Source: Chloroflexota bacterium
Lineage (GTDB): Bacteria; Chloroflexota; Anaerolineae; Promineifilales; Promineifilaceae
Assembly: GCA_013112725.1 (NCBI GenBank)
Contig: JABFFZ010000007.1
Coordinates: 38,636 to 102,635 of the forward strand
Reading direction: 5' to 3'
DNA length: 64,000 nucleotides
This document shows, piece after piece, positions 26,510-34,036 of this stretch. The position numbers and the translations under genes are program-made. Every line of letters starts with the position of its first letter. Position 1 is the stretch's first letter. Below the pieces are notes generated by a model. It made no database searches and was not told the origin of the DNA. It saw only the letters and a program-made list of their open reading frames with translations.

Positions 26510-27016
26510 ATGACAACACATTGGTACGCTTTGCGCGTTAAACCCCACAAAGAGCGAACCGTTTACGAATTATTGCAGGCAAAACAGGAATCAGTATTCT
26601 TTCCCACCGTACCGGTAAAGCCTGTGAATCCGCGCGCCGCCAGGATACGGCCGTATTTCCCCGGCTATTTGTTTGTCCAGGCAAATTTGGATGACGCCGG
26701 CATCAATGTCTTTAGCTGGTTGCCGGGCACACGCGGCCTGGTGACGTTTGGCGATATTCCGGCGGTGGTGCCGGATCATCTGATTACCGAACTCCGTCGC
26801 CGTTTACGCCAGATTGAAGCGGATGGGGGTTTGTTGAACGGCCGTTACCGTCAGGGCGACCGGGTGCGTATTATCAGCGGCCCCTTTGCCGATTATGATG
26901 CCATCTTCGACGCCTACTTACCGGGATCAGAAAGAGTGCGGGTTTTATTAGCCTTTTTGAGCCATCATCCCCAACCTGTAAAACTCACGATTGCCCACAT
27001 TTCCAAAGTGAACTAG
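26510..27016 (+). CDS. specialised NusG paralogue (RfaH/LoaP/UpxY-like antiterminator)
   Basis: A 168-residue protein; ATG 26510 is preceded by GAGGG. It has a NusG N-terminal domain (HWYALRVKPHKERTVYELLQ, RIRPYFPGYLFVQANL, LPGTRGLVTFGDIPAVVP) and a C-terminal KOW segment (YRQGDRVRIISGPFADYDAI). It is shorter than housekeeping NusG and sits immediately before a 28-kb co-directional glycan cluster, the classical position of RfaH, LoaP and UpxY. It probably reduces pausing and termination across the long operon, perhaps acting on the leader that follows. Confidence 0.85.
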   Translation: MTTHWYALRVKPHKERTVYELLQAKQESVFFPTVPVKPVNPRAARIRPYFPGYLFVQANLDDAGINVFSWLPGTRGLVTFGDIPAVVPDHLITELRRRLRQIEADGGLLNGRYRQGDRVRIISGPFADYDAIFDAYLPGSERVRVLLAFLSHHPQPVKLTIAHISKVN

Positions 27017-27267
27017 GCATCAGACACTATATTTTATTGATGCTGTTTTTGTTATGAACAGGGATTTGCCATGTGATCGTACATGGGAGATTTCGGCGCA
27101 ACCGTGCAAGCTGGCCGGCGACGGGTGTAACAGGCACGCAGGTCGCTCGTAAAAGCAACCGTAAGCGTCAGGCATACAATCCTTACACCGGGCAGTTTGA
27201 CCGCTTATCACCCTTTTTTTTCGGACTGAAAGATGTCGGAAGGGTGGAACGTGCCTGAAAAGAGAAA
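27017..27267 (+). promoter_or_regulatory. putative structured leader of the glycan operon
   Basis: About 250 bp without a convincing gene. A CCATGT/ACATGG stem (27069-27086) is followed by a GC-rich stretch. GGTGTAA near 27125 can pair with TTACACC at 27183-27189, and eight T residues follow at 27214-27221, as in an attenuator. It lies between the NusG-like regulator and the first biosynthetic gene. It did not match any riboswitch consensus I know. Small ORFs in it look random. Confidence 0.4.
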
Positions 27268-27316
27268 GTAATTGGGTAATTGAGTAATTGGGTAATTGCT
27301 CAATTACCCAATTACA
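27268..27316. repeat. palindromic array (GGTAATTG / CAATTACC unit)
   Basis: Tandem AATTGGGTAATTGAGT units face CTCAATTACCCAATTAC, the same 8-bp unit type as at 13866-13928. It ends 9 bp before ATG 27326 and could hide or replace the ribosome-binding site in a hairpin. Confidence 0.8.
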
Positions 27317-27325
27317 AAATTAAAA

Positions 27326-28636
27326 ATGAACGTCAAAGCTGAATTACTGCAAAAAATTGCTGACCGCCAGGCCAAAATCGCGGTCATTGGCATGGGGTAT
27401 GTGGGGCTGCCGCTGATGGTGGCTTTTGCCGAAGCCGGTTTCCCGGTGGTGGGGGTGGATGTTGACCACCAGAAGGTGGAAAGGTTGAACCGGGGGGAGA
27501 GTTATATTGAAGATGTGACCGATGACGTGTTACGGCCGTTGCTGCAAAAGGGGCTGCTGTGGGCCAGTTCGGATTATGCCGCCGTCGCCGGCGTAGACGC
27601 CATCTCCATTTGTGTGCCCACCCCCCTGCGCAAAACCAAAGACCCGGACATCTCCTACATCATCAACGCCGCCGACAACATTGCCGCGCACGACGGCGCC
27701 GGCAAGTTGATCGTCCTGGAAAGCACCACCTACCCCGGCACCACCGAAGAGGTTATTTTGCCCCGGCTCGCCGAAAACGGTCAGCAGGTGGGGCGGGATT
27801 TCTTCCTGGCCTTCTCGCCAGAACGCATTGACCCTGGTCGCAGCGATTACAACGTATGGACGACGCCAAAGGTGATCGGCGGCATGACGCCAGACTGTTT
27901 GGAAGTATCGCTGGCGTTGTACGGCACAATCGTCGAAAAGCCGGTGCCTGTTTCCAGCCCGGCGGCGGCGGAGATGGTGAAACTGCTGGAAAACACCTTC
28001 CGCGCCGTCAACATTGGCCTGGTGAATGAAGTGGCGCTGATGTGCGACAAACTGGGGCTAAACGTGTGGGAAGTAGTAGACGCTGCCGCCACCAAGCCGT
28101 ATGGTTTTATGAAATTTACGCCCGGCCCTGGCCTGGGCGGGCATTGCATCCCCATTGACCCCCATTACCTGAGTTGGAAGCTAAAAACGCTCAATTACAC
28201 GGCCCGCTTTATTGAACTGGCGGCCGAGGTAAATGGGTATATGCCGGAGTATGTGGTGAGCAAAGTGGCGGCGGCCCTGAATGGCGAGCGGAAAGCGGTG
28301 AATGGCAGCCACATTCTGGTATTAGGCGTGGCCTACAAACCCAATGTGAGCGATATGCGCGAAAGCCCGGCGCTGGACATCATCCACCTGCTGCAAGCGC
28401 GCGGCGCGGCCGTGACCTACCACGATCCCTTTGTGCCTGACCTGACGCATGAGGGGTTTGATCTGCAATCGGTGGCGCTGACCCCGGCCGCGCTGCGGGC
28501 GGCAGATTGTGTGGTCATCGTGACCGACCACCGGGATATTGACTGGCGCTGTGTGGCCGAAGAGTCGGCGGTGCTGGTGGATGCCCGAAATGCGCTGAAG
28601 GAGTTGCCGGGTAACGGCCGTGTGGTGAGCCTGTGA
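27326..28636 (+). CDS. nucleotide-sugar dehydrogenase (UDP-N-acetylglucosamine/mannosamine type)
   Basis: A 436-residue UDP-glucose/GDP-mannose dehydrogenase-family protein. The N-terminal NAD-binding IGMGYVGLPL (about 21-30), SICVPTPL, VLESTTYPGTTEE and FLAFSPERIDPG are followed by LLENTFRAVNIGLVNEVAL and the catalytic-cysteine motif GLGGHCIPIDP (Cys274). GVAYKPNVSDMRESPALD belongs to the UDP-binding domain. The sequence pattern is closest to WbpA/WecC-like dehydrogenases oxidising UDP-HexNAc to the uronic acid. It is the first biosynthetic gene of the glycan cluster. Confidence 0.87.
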   Translation: MNVKAELLQKIADRQAKIAVIGMGYVGLPLMVAFAEAGFPVVGVDVDHQKVERLNRGESYIEDVTDDVLRPLLQKGLLWASSDYAAVAGVDAISICVPTPLRKTKDPDISYIINAADNIAAHDGAGKLIVLESTTYPGTTEEVILPRLAENGQQVGRDFFLAFSPERIDPGRSDYNVWTTPKVIGGMTPDCLEVSLALYGTIVEKPVPVSSPAAAEMVKLLENTFRAVNIGLVNEVALMCDKLGLNVWEVVDAAATKPYGFMKFTPGPGLGGHCIPIDPHYLSWKLKTLNYTARFIELAAEVNGYMPEYVVSKVAAALNGERKAVNGSHILVLGVAYKPNVSDMRESPALDIIHLLQARGAAVTYHDPFVPDLTHEGFDLQSVALTPAALRAADCVVIVTDHRDIDWRCVAEESAVLVDARNALKELPGNGRVVSL

Positions 28637-28702
28637 TCGGTAATCCGTAATCCGTAATCGGTGATCCGTAATCGGGCTTTGGGCTTCGATTTACGGGTTA
28701 TC
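28635..28702. repeat. heptad palindromic array (GTAATCC unit)
   Basis: Five GTAATCC/GTGATCC-type units follow the stop codon and face CGATTTACGGGTTATC after a GGGCTTTGGGCTT centre. The right arm is shorter and more diverged than the left, an example of an imperfect member of the family. Confidence 0.7.
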
Positions 28703-28717
28703 AGGATGTGGAGAGTG

Positions 28718-29533
28718 ATGAACGAGTGGCGTAAGTGGGTTTGGGTGGTGGTTATTTTGTTGATGGGGGCAGCGCTGGCCTGGAGCCAGGTCCATGACGC
28801 CGCTTCCCTGAACGAGACCGGGGCCGCCGGTGGTGTTACGCCCAGGGCTTACCTGCCCCTGATTCTGAATGACTGCGACGATTTCTATGATGGCTTTGGC
28901 GACCCGGCGTCAGGCTGGCAGGTGTTGGATGATGCCATGGTGCGGCTGGCCTATGTGAATGGTGAATATCAGATTCTTTCCAGAGAGGCAGGGTATGTAT
29001 TCCGGCCATTAGCGCCCACCCATGCCCGCGAAAATTACGTGGTGGAGGTGGATGCCCGTTTTCAGGCATCGCCAACCGACGGCTTGTATGGCCTGGTGTT
29101 TGGCGCTGTGACCAACGAGACGGAAGTACCCCGCTATTACCTGTATGTCGTTGAGCCAGATGCTCAAGAATATCGCCTGTATCGCCGGGAAACAGATGGC
29201 AATTTTACGACGTTAATCAGTTCTACGTTTTCGGCGGCCATTAACCAGGGCACGGCCGTGAATCGCCTGACGGCCGTGCGCAATGGCAATGAGATCACGT
29301 TGGCCGTGAACGGGACAATGTTGACCACAACTACCGACGCGGCCATCACCGGCCCCACCTTTACCGGCCTGGCGCTGAGTCCCCGTCCGGCCAATCCGCA
29401 AGCAGACGGCCGTTTCGACAATTTCCACGTTTCTATCTGTGTGCCTGGGGGCAGCAGCCAAACGGCCACGATGTCTGGTTTCACCAGCCACCCACCAACC
29501 GGCGTGTATGACGCCTTTGTCCCTGAGGATTGA
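28718..29533 (+). CDS. secreted LamG/DUF1080-like jelly-roll protein
   Basis: A 271-residue exported protein. ATG 28718 follows GTGGAGAG. A signal/anchor helix (WVWVVVILLMGAALAWSQ) is followed by RAYLPLILNDC and a concanavalin-like beta domain (DFYDGFGDPASGWQ, EYQILSREAGYVFRPL, DGLYGLVFGAV, YYLYVVEPDAQEYRLYR, NRLTAVRNGNEITLAVNG, GRFDNFHVS) like those in 3-keto-disaccharide hydrolases. No catalytic residue is clear. It overlaps the TPR gene downstream. It may bind the surface glycan made by this cluster. Confidence 0.7.
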   Translation: MNEWRKWVWVVVILLMGAALAWSQVHDAASLNETGAAGGVTPRAYLPLILNDCDDFYDGFGDPASGWQVLDDAMVRLAYVNGEYQILSREAGYVFRPLAPTHARENYVVEVDARFQASPTDGLYGLVFGAVTNETEVPRYYLYVVEPDAQEYRLYRRETDGNFTTLISSTFSAAINQGTAVNRLTAVRNGNEITLAVNGTMLTTTTDAAITGPTFTGLALSPRPANPQADGRFDNFHVSICVPGGSSQTATMSGFTSHPPTGVYDAFVPED

Positions 29534-30551
29534 CTTGAAGTTTGCCATTCTGGGCCTGTTTCTGATTTTTGGGCTGATGTTGCTGGCCACTCGTGGGCCC
29601 CTGTTGTGGGATGCGGCAGGGCTGGCGCTGGCAGATTCCGTCACAGCGGCGCCGCTCACGGCCTGGGGTGAATGCCAACAGGCGCACCAGACCGGGCGGG
29701 CGCTGCTGCTGGCGGGCAGCTATGACGCGGCGCTGCCCTATCTGCACACGGCCGTGACCTGTGACAAAAGCCGCTGGGCCTGGTTTGACCTGGGCCGGGC
29801 GCAGTATGCGCTGGGGCAGGATGTTGCTGCAGCGCAAAGCTGGCAAAAAGCGGACGCCTACGGCTATGCGGCACGGCTGGCAACGCAGGCGGGGCAGCGT
29901 GAAGATTGGGCCGAAGCGCAAAGAGGCTGGCAAACGGCCGTACAAATTGACCCGCAGCAGGGACAGGCTTACGTGCAGTTAGGCCGCCTGCTGCAAGAGA
30001 GTGACCCGGAACAGGCGCGGCAGTTTTATGAACAGGCGCTTGCCGTTAATGCCGATTTCGCGCCGGCGTATTATGCGCTGGCAAGTTTGCATTTGCGCCA
30101 GTTCCAATCGGCGGCGGACGCCCTGCCTTATTTTGAGCAGGCGCACCGCTTAGCGCCGCAGAACATCGAGTATCTGGTGGTGCTGGCCCGGCAAATGGGC
30201 GGGGTTGACCCGGCACAGGCGATGGTTTACTGGCAGGAGTTGGCCGATCTGGCCGAACGGCAACGGCCGTTGGCCTACCTTGAAATGGGGCGGTTGATGC
30301 TGCGGCAAGGGGAGGCGGCCACGGCCGTACAGTACCTGCAAATGGCCCTGGAACTGCGCCCGGAAAACGCCGAATTCTGGCAAGGACTGGCGCAGGCGTA
30401 TGAAGCCGCCGGCTGCCCGGCCGAAGCGCAAGAGGCGTATGAGCAGGTCCTCATCTTGCAGCCCGATTCCCCGGCGGCGCAAAATGCCAAAGAACGTCTG
30501 GCGGAATTGGGGCTGGGGGTGGGAGAGTGTTCGGTGATCGGTGATCGGTAA
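29508..30551 (+). CDS. membrane-anchored TPR protein
   Basis: A 347-residue protein starting inside the end of the previous gene (ATG 29508). An N-terminal membrane helix (FAILGLFLIFGLMLLATRG) precedes at least six TPR-type repeats (AWFDLGRAQYALGQDVAAAQ, AYVQLGRLLQ, AYYALASLHLRQFQ, AYLEMGRLMLRQGEAATAVQ, WQGLAQAYEAAGCPAEAQ). TPR proteins in polysaccharide clusters often act as scaffolds for export or polymerisation. The last codons (SVIGDR) are encoded by the repeat array that follows. Confidence 0.72.
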   Translation: MTPLSLRIDLKFAILGLFLIFGLMLLATRGPLLWDAAGLALADSVTAAPLTAWGECQQAHQTGRALLLAGSYDAALPYLHTAVTCDKSRWAWFDLGRAQYALGQDVAAAQSWQKADAYGYAARLATQAGQREDWAEAQRGWQTAVQIDPQQGQAYVQLGRLLQESDPEQARQFYEQALAVNADFAPAYYALASLHLRQFQSAADALPYFEQAHRLAPQNIEYLVVLARQMGGVDPAQAMVYWQELADLAERQRPLAYLEMGRLMLRQGEAATAVQYLQMALELRPENAEFWQGLAQAYEAAGCPAEAQEAYEQVLILQPDSPAAQNAKERLAELGLGVGECSVIGDR

Positions 30552-30719
30552 TTAGTGGGCAGTGAGCGGTGAGCGGTGGGCAGTGAGCGGTGGGCAGTGA
30601 GCGGTGGGCAGTGAGCGGTGAGCAGTGGGCAGTGAGCAGTGGAGCGGGTGGGCAACCTCTCACGCATCACTCGTCACGCATCACGCATCACTCGTCACGC
30701 ATCACTCGTCACGCATCAC
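30531..30719. repeat. long composite heptad array (189 bp)
   Basis: Starts with GTGATCG units, moves to at least nine GCGGTGG/GCAGTGA units, and ends with seven CACGCAT/CACTCGT units. The left and right halves use different variants of the same 7-bp form, so pairing would be imperfect. It is the longest array of the family in the window and separates the TPR gene from the dehydrogenase gene. Confidence 0.85.
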
Positions 30720-30739
30720 ACCATTCCATCAGGACAACA

Positions 30740-31675
30740 GTGAAGGTATTAACCACAACTTCTTCGTTTGGCAAAATGAGTACACGGCCGTTGCAAATGC
30801 TGGCGGCGGCGGGTTATGCGGTGGTAATGAATCCTTACGGCCGTACCCTCAAACCGGAGGAATCCATCCAACTGCTGGCCGATGTGGACGGCCTGATTGC
30901 TGGCACGGAAAAGTTGAGCCGGGAGGTGCTGAGCCAGGCGCCACGCCTGAAGGTTATTTCCCGCGTGGGCACGGGCATGGATGGCATTGACCATACCGCC
31001 GCCGCCGAGTTGGGTATTCAGGTGCGCAATACGCCGGATGCCCATGTGGATGCGGTGGCCGAATTGACGCTGGCGGGTATGTTGGACATGCTGCGCCACG
31101 TGCCGCAGGCCCACCACCGGCTGCACCAGGGTGAATGGAAAAAGCCGATGGGCCGCCTGCTGCGGGGTAAAACGGTGGGCATCATTGGCCTGGGGCGGAC
31201 GGGCAAGGCGTTGGTGGAATTGTTACGGCCGTTTACCGTCACCATCCTGGCTTATGACCCTATTCAGGATGTACCTTTTGCCCAGGCTAACAATATCACC
31301 TATTTATCGCTCGAAGAACTGCTATCCCAGGCGGATATTGTCACGCTTCACCTTTCCTACAGCACGGACAGCTATCATCTGCTGAACGGGGCGCGGCTGG
31401 CGCAGATGAAGGCCGGGGCGTATGTGGTGAACTGTGCGCGGGGTGGTCTGGTAGATGAGGATGCCCTCTTTGACTTGTTACAATCCGGCCATCTGGCGGG
31501 TGCGTATCTGGACACCTTTGAGCGCGAACCGTATAGTGGCCCGTTGACCACACTGGACAATGTGGTCTTAACCCCCCACATCGGCTCCTACGCCGCCGAG
31601 TGCCGCATCCGCATGGAGGTGGAGGCAGTGGAGAATTTGTTGGCAGCGTTTGCGCAGGTGGGGGTGAGCAGGTGA
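30740..31675 (+). CDS. D-2-hydroxyacid dehydrogenase (phosphoglycerate-dehydrogenase-like)
   Basis: A 311-residue protein. GTG 30740 (VKVLTTTSSFGKMS) is preferred over the internal ATG because it completes the first strand. The fold is clear: KVISRVGTGMDGIDHTAA, TPDAHVDAVAELTLAGML, TVGIIGLGRTGKALVELL (NAD Rossmann), VVNCARGGLVDEDALFDLL (catalytic Arg) and VVLTPHIGSYA (catalytic His). In this setting it may make a 2-oxo or 2-hydroxy acid precursor for an acidic sugar rather than serine. Its neighbours are an epimerase, a cytidylyltransferase and a HAD phosphatase. Confidence 0.8.
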   Translation: MKVLTTTSSFGKMSTRPLQMLAAAGYAVVMNPYGRTLKPEESIQLLADVDGLIAGTEKLSREVLSQAPRLKVISRVGTGMDGIDHTAAAELGIQVRNTPDAHVDAVAELTLAGMLDMLRHVPQAHHRLHQGEWKKPMGRLLRGKTVGIIGLGRTGKALVELLRPFTVTILAYDPIQDVPFAQANNITYLSLEELLSQADIVTLHLSYSTDSYHLLNGARLAQMKAGAYVVNCARGGLVDEDALFDLLQSGHLAGAYLDTFEREPYSGPLTTLDNVVLTPHIGSYAAECRIRMEVEAVENLLAAFAQVGVSR

Positions 31676-31733
31676 GCAGGTGAGGGGGTGAGCAGGTGAT
31701 TTTCACCCCCTCACCCCTTCTCCTGCTCACCCC
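31662..31733. repeat. palindromic array (GTGAGCAGG unit)
   Basis: GGTGAGCAGGTGAGCAGGTG units face TCACCCCCTCACCCCTTCTCC and TGCTCACCCC around an ATTTT centre. The stop codon of the upstream gene (31673-31675) is inside the left arm; the next ATG is 8 bp after the right arm. Confidence 0.75.
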
Positions 31734-31740
31734 ACTCTTG

Positions 31741-32649
31741 ATGGCGATGATACAACGAGTGTTGGTGACGGGCGGGGCCGGTTTTTTGGGTAGCCATATT
31801 GCTGATGTGCTGACGGCGCGGGGGTATGGGGTGACGGTGTTTGATGTACGGCCGTCGCCTTACCTGCAAGCCAGGCAGCGGATGGTGGTGGCGGATATGC
31901 GCGATGGCACGGCCGTAGCCGAAGCCGTAGCCGGGCAGGATGCCATTTTTCACCTGGCCGCCCTGGCCGACTTGAACGCCGCCAAGAGCCAGCCCATCAC
32001 TACCGCCGAACTGAACATCATGGGTACGCTCAACTTTTTAGAGGCGGCGCGGGCCAATGGGGTCAGCCGGTTTGTGTTTGCCAGCACGGTCTATGTGTAC
32101 AGCCGTGCCGGGGGATTCTACCGGTGCAGCAAACAGGCGTGTGAGGCGTTTATTGAGGAGTATCAGCAGCAGTTTGGGCTGGAGTACACCATTTTGCGTT
32201 ATGGCAGTTTGTATGGCCCGCGCGCGGATGCCAGCAATGGCGTCTACCGGCTGCTGCGGCAGGCCGCGGTGACGGGGCAAATTGAGCATGTGGGCACGCC
32301 GGAAGACAGCCGCGAGTATATTCATGTGGAAGACGCCGCCCGGTTGAGCGTGGACGCGCTGGCGGAGGAGTTTGCCAATCAACATGTGGTGTTGACCGGC
32401 CATCACCCTATCCGGCTGCGGGATTTGTTTACGATGTTCGGCGAGATGTTGGGACGGCCGTTGCACATCCAATACCAACCCGCCACCGGCCCGGAAAACA
32501 GCCATTACCAGATGACGCCTTACGCCTTCCATCCCCGCGTGGGGCGCAAACTGACCACCAATTATTATGTGGACATGGGGCAGGGGCTTTTGCAGATGTT
32601 GGAGCAGTTGTTTGAGGAAGGACATATTTCCGTGATGCGTGATGCGTGA
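31741..32649 (+). CDS. NAD-dependent sugar epimerase/dehydratase (extended SDR)
   Basis: A 302-residue extended short-chain dehydrogenase. RVLVTGGAGFLGSHIADVL is the NAD-binding motif near the N-terminus, FHLAALADL and FASTVYVYS carry the Ser/Thr, and FYRCSKQACE holds the catalytic YxxxK. ILRYGSLYGPRAD is the substrate-domain motif. It acts on a nucleotide sugar, product unknown. The last residues (VMRDA) come from the downstream repeat array. Confidence 0.8.
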   Translation: MAMIQRVLVTGGAGFLGSHIADVLTARGYGVTVFDVRPSPYLQARQRMVVADMRDGTAVAEAVAGQDAIFHLAALADLNAAKSQPITTAELNIMGTLNFLEAARANGVSRFVFASTVYVYSRAGGFYRCSKQACEAFIEEYQQQFGLEYTILRYGSLYGPRADASNGVYRLLRQAAVTGQIEHVGTPEDSREYIHVEDAARLSVDALAEEFANQHVVLTGHHPIRLRDLFTMFGEMLGRPLHIQYQPATGPENSHYQMTPYAFHPRVGRKLTTNYYVDMGQGLLQMLEQLFEEGHISVMRDA

Positions 32650-32688
32650 CCCGTGATGGGGTCACGCATCACGCATCACGCATCACGA
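32633..32688. repeat. heptad palindromic array (GTGATGC / GCATCAC unit)
   Basis: GTGATGCGTGATGCGTGACC faces GGTCACGCATCACGCATCAC plus one more unit. The upstream stop codon lies within the left arm and the next ATG is 7 bp beyond the right arm. Both arms are nearly perfect complements. Confidence 0.85.
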
Positions 32689-32695
32689 GAAAAAC

Positions 32696-33418
32696 ATGCA
32701 CGCAGCCATTATCACCGCCCGCGCGGGCAGCAAATCTATTATTGATAAAAACGTCTTTCTGGTGGGGGGGAAACCGATGGTGGCGTATCCCATTCAGGCG
32801 GCGCTGGATGCAGCCAAAATTAGCCGGGTTTTTATCTCTACGGATGGCGATTCGATTGCTAACGTGGGGCTGGAAATGGGCTGCGAGATTATCTGGCGGC
32901 CGGAGGAACTGTGCGGCGACCATGTGAATCATGGCGAGGTGATTAAACAGGCGGTGGAATGGGTAGACGGCCGTTACCCGGACCTGGAAAACGTGGTGCT
33001 GCTGCTGGGCAATACGGTGATGGTGGATGGCGAATTGATTGACCACAGCCTGACGATTTTGGAGGAACGGCCGGAACTGGACTCGTGCATGACGGTGTGG
33101 CAGGCGGCGGATGACCACCCGCTGCGGGCGATGCAGATCACGGAGGAGGGGTTGTTACGGCCGTATGGCGACCCCAACCGTAAAGTTTCCACTGAACGCC
33201 AATCCTATGCCCCCGCCTACTATTATGACCAGGGCGTGTGGACGTTCCGCAAACAGACGGTGCAAAGTCAGGATGGGCCAAACCCCTGGTGGTGGATGGG
33301 CCAGCGCAGTTTCCCCATTGTGCGCAACTGGGTGACAGGCCGCGACGTGCATACCCACCTGGACGTGAGCATCGCCGAATGGTGGCTGGCCCACTATCCC
33401 GAAATTAAGCTGTTATAA
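32696..33418 (+). CDS. acylneuraminate/CMP-sugar cytidylyltransferase-like protein
   Basis: A 240-residue nucleotidyltransferase with the CMP-NeuAc synthetase pattern: IITARAGSKSIIDKNVFLV (the RxGSKxxxxKN motif), PMVAYPIQAAL, VFISTDGDSIANVG and RPEELCGDHVNHGEVI. It would activate an acidic or nonulosonic-type sugar with CTP. No NeuB-type synthase is in the window, so the sugar is unknown. Together with the hydroxyacid dehydrogenase, epimerase and HAD phosphatase it suggests a CMP-sugar branch. Confidence 0.78.
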   Translation: MHAAIITARAGSKSIIDKNVFLVGGKPMVAYPIQAALDAAKISRVFISTDGDSIANVGLEMGCEIIWRPEELCGDHVNHGEVIKQAVEWVDGRYPDLENVVLLLGNTVMVDGELIDHSLTILEERPELDSCMTVWQAADDHPLRAMQITEEGLLRPYGDPNRKVSTERQSYAPAYYYDQGVWTFRKQTVQSQDGPNPWWWMGQRSFPIVRNWVTGRDVHTHLDVSIAEWWLAHYPEIKLL

Positions 33419-33465
33419 TTGGCCCATGGCAACCGCTTTAGAATTATCACCCGAGGAATAATCTG

Positions 33466-33972
33466 ATGGCAGTTGACGAAACTTTATTGCAGCAGATAAA
33501 CCAGGCAGATGAGATAGGAGTGCGGCTGGAAATTGTGGGCGGGCTGTCCATTTGGGAAGCGTCGCCCATGTTAAAACATCAACGCGCGGTAGATCGTATT
33601 CGGGCGACGATTGCGCCGGTGGATGGGGCCGGAACGGGTTGTGGTTGTGTCCATGTGGCCGATGTGTATGTGCAGTTCCCGGATGGCTCGCTCAAACGGC
33701 CGGACATTTCCATTTTCCGCCAGGAGCCAGAAGAAGAAGACAAACCTATTACCCTGTTGCCGGAAGCAGTGGTGGAGATTATCAGCAAAGGGTACGAGGC
33801 TAAAGATTTGGAGATTGGCCCGCAATTTTACACGTCCCAGGGTGTCAAGGATGTGGTGGTGTTCAATCCTTACACACTGGTCGTTTTGCATGTTCGCCAG
33901 AGTGGGGCCGAGCGGCACATCGCCCCGGTAGATATTGAACTGCTGTGTGGCTGCCGCTGCCAGGTGGTGTAG
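33466..33972 (+). CDS. Uma2-family (DUF820) putative restriction-endonuclease-fold protein
   Basis: A 168-residue protein; ATG 33466 follows GAGGAAT. It shows the Uma2 PD-(D/E)xK-like pattern: HQRAVDRIRATI, ADVYVQFPDGSLKRPDISIF (Asp) and AVVEIISKGYEAKDLEIGPQ (Glu, Lys), ending VKDVVVFNPYTLVVLHV. These proteins are abundant in Cyanobacteria and Chloroflexota and are linked to mobile or toxin-antitoxin contexts; their function is unproven. It interrupts the glycan operon without an evident metabolic role. Confidence 0.75.
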   Translation: MAVDETLLQQINQADEIGVRLEIVGGLSIWEASPMLKHQRAVDRIRATIAPVDGAGTGCGCVHVADVYVQFPDGSLKRPDISIFRQEPEEEDKPITLLPEAVVEIISKGYEAKDLEIGPQFYTSQGVKDVVVFNPYTLVVLHVRQSGAERHIAPVDIELLCGCRCQVV

Positions 33973-33973
33973 C

Positions 33974-34031
33974 CCGTGAGCCGTTATCCGAAGTCCGTAA
34001 ACCGATTACGGATTACCGATTACCGATTACG
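33974..34031. repeat. heptad palindromic array (GATTACC unit)
   Basis: A degenerate left arm (CCGTGAGCCGTTATCCGAAG) faces ACCGATTACGGATTACCGAT and further GATTAC units. It starts at the Uma2 stop and ends 5 bp before ATG 34037. Confidence 0.75.
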
Positions 34032-34036
34032 AAACT

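Noticed and set aside
27017..27267. Riboswitch (c-di-GMP, cobalamin, Moco) in the glycan leader
   Set aside because: The conserved cores of these classes could not be found. I kept it only as a possible structured leader.
30531..30719. CRISPR array
   Set aside because: Units are 7 bp without spacers of regular length and there are no cas genes; it is a tandem heptad array.
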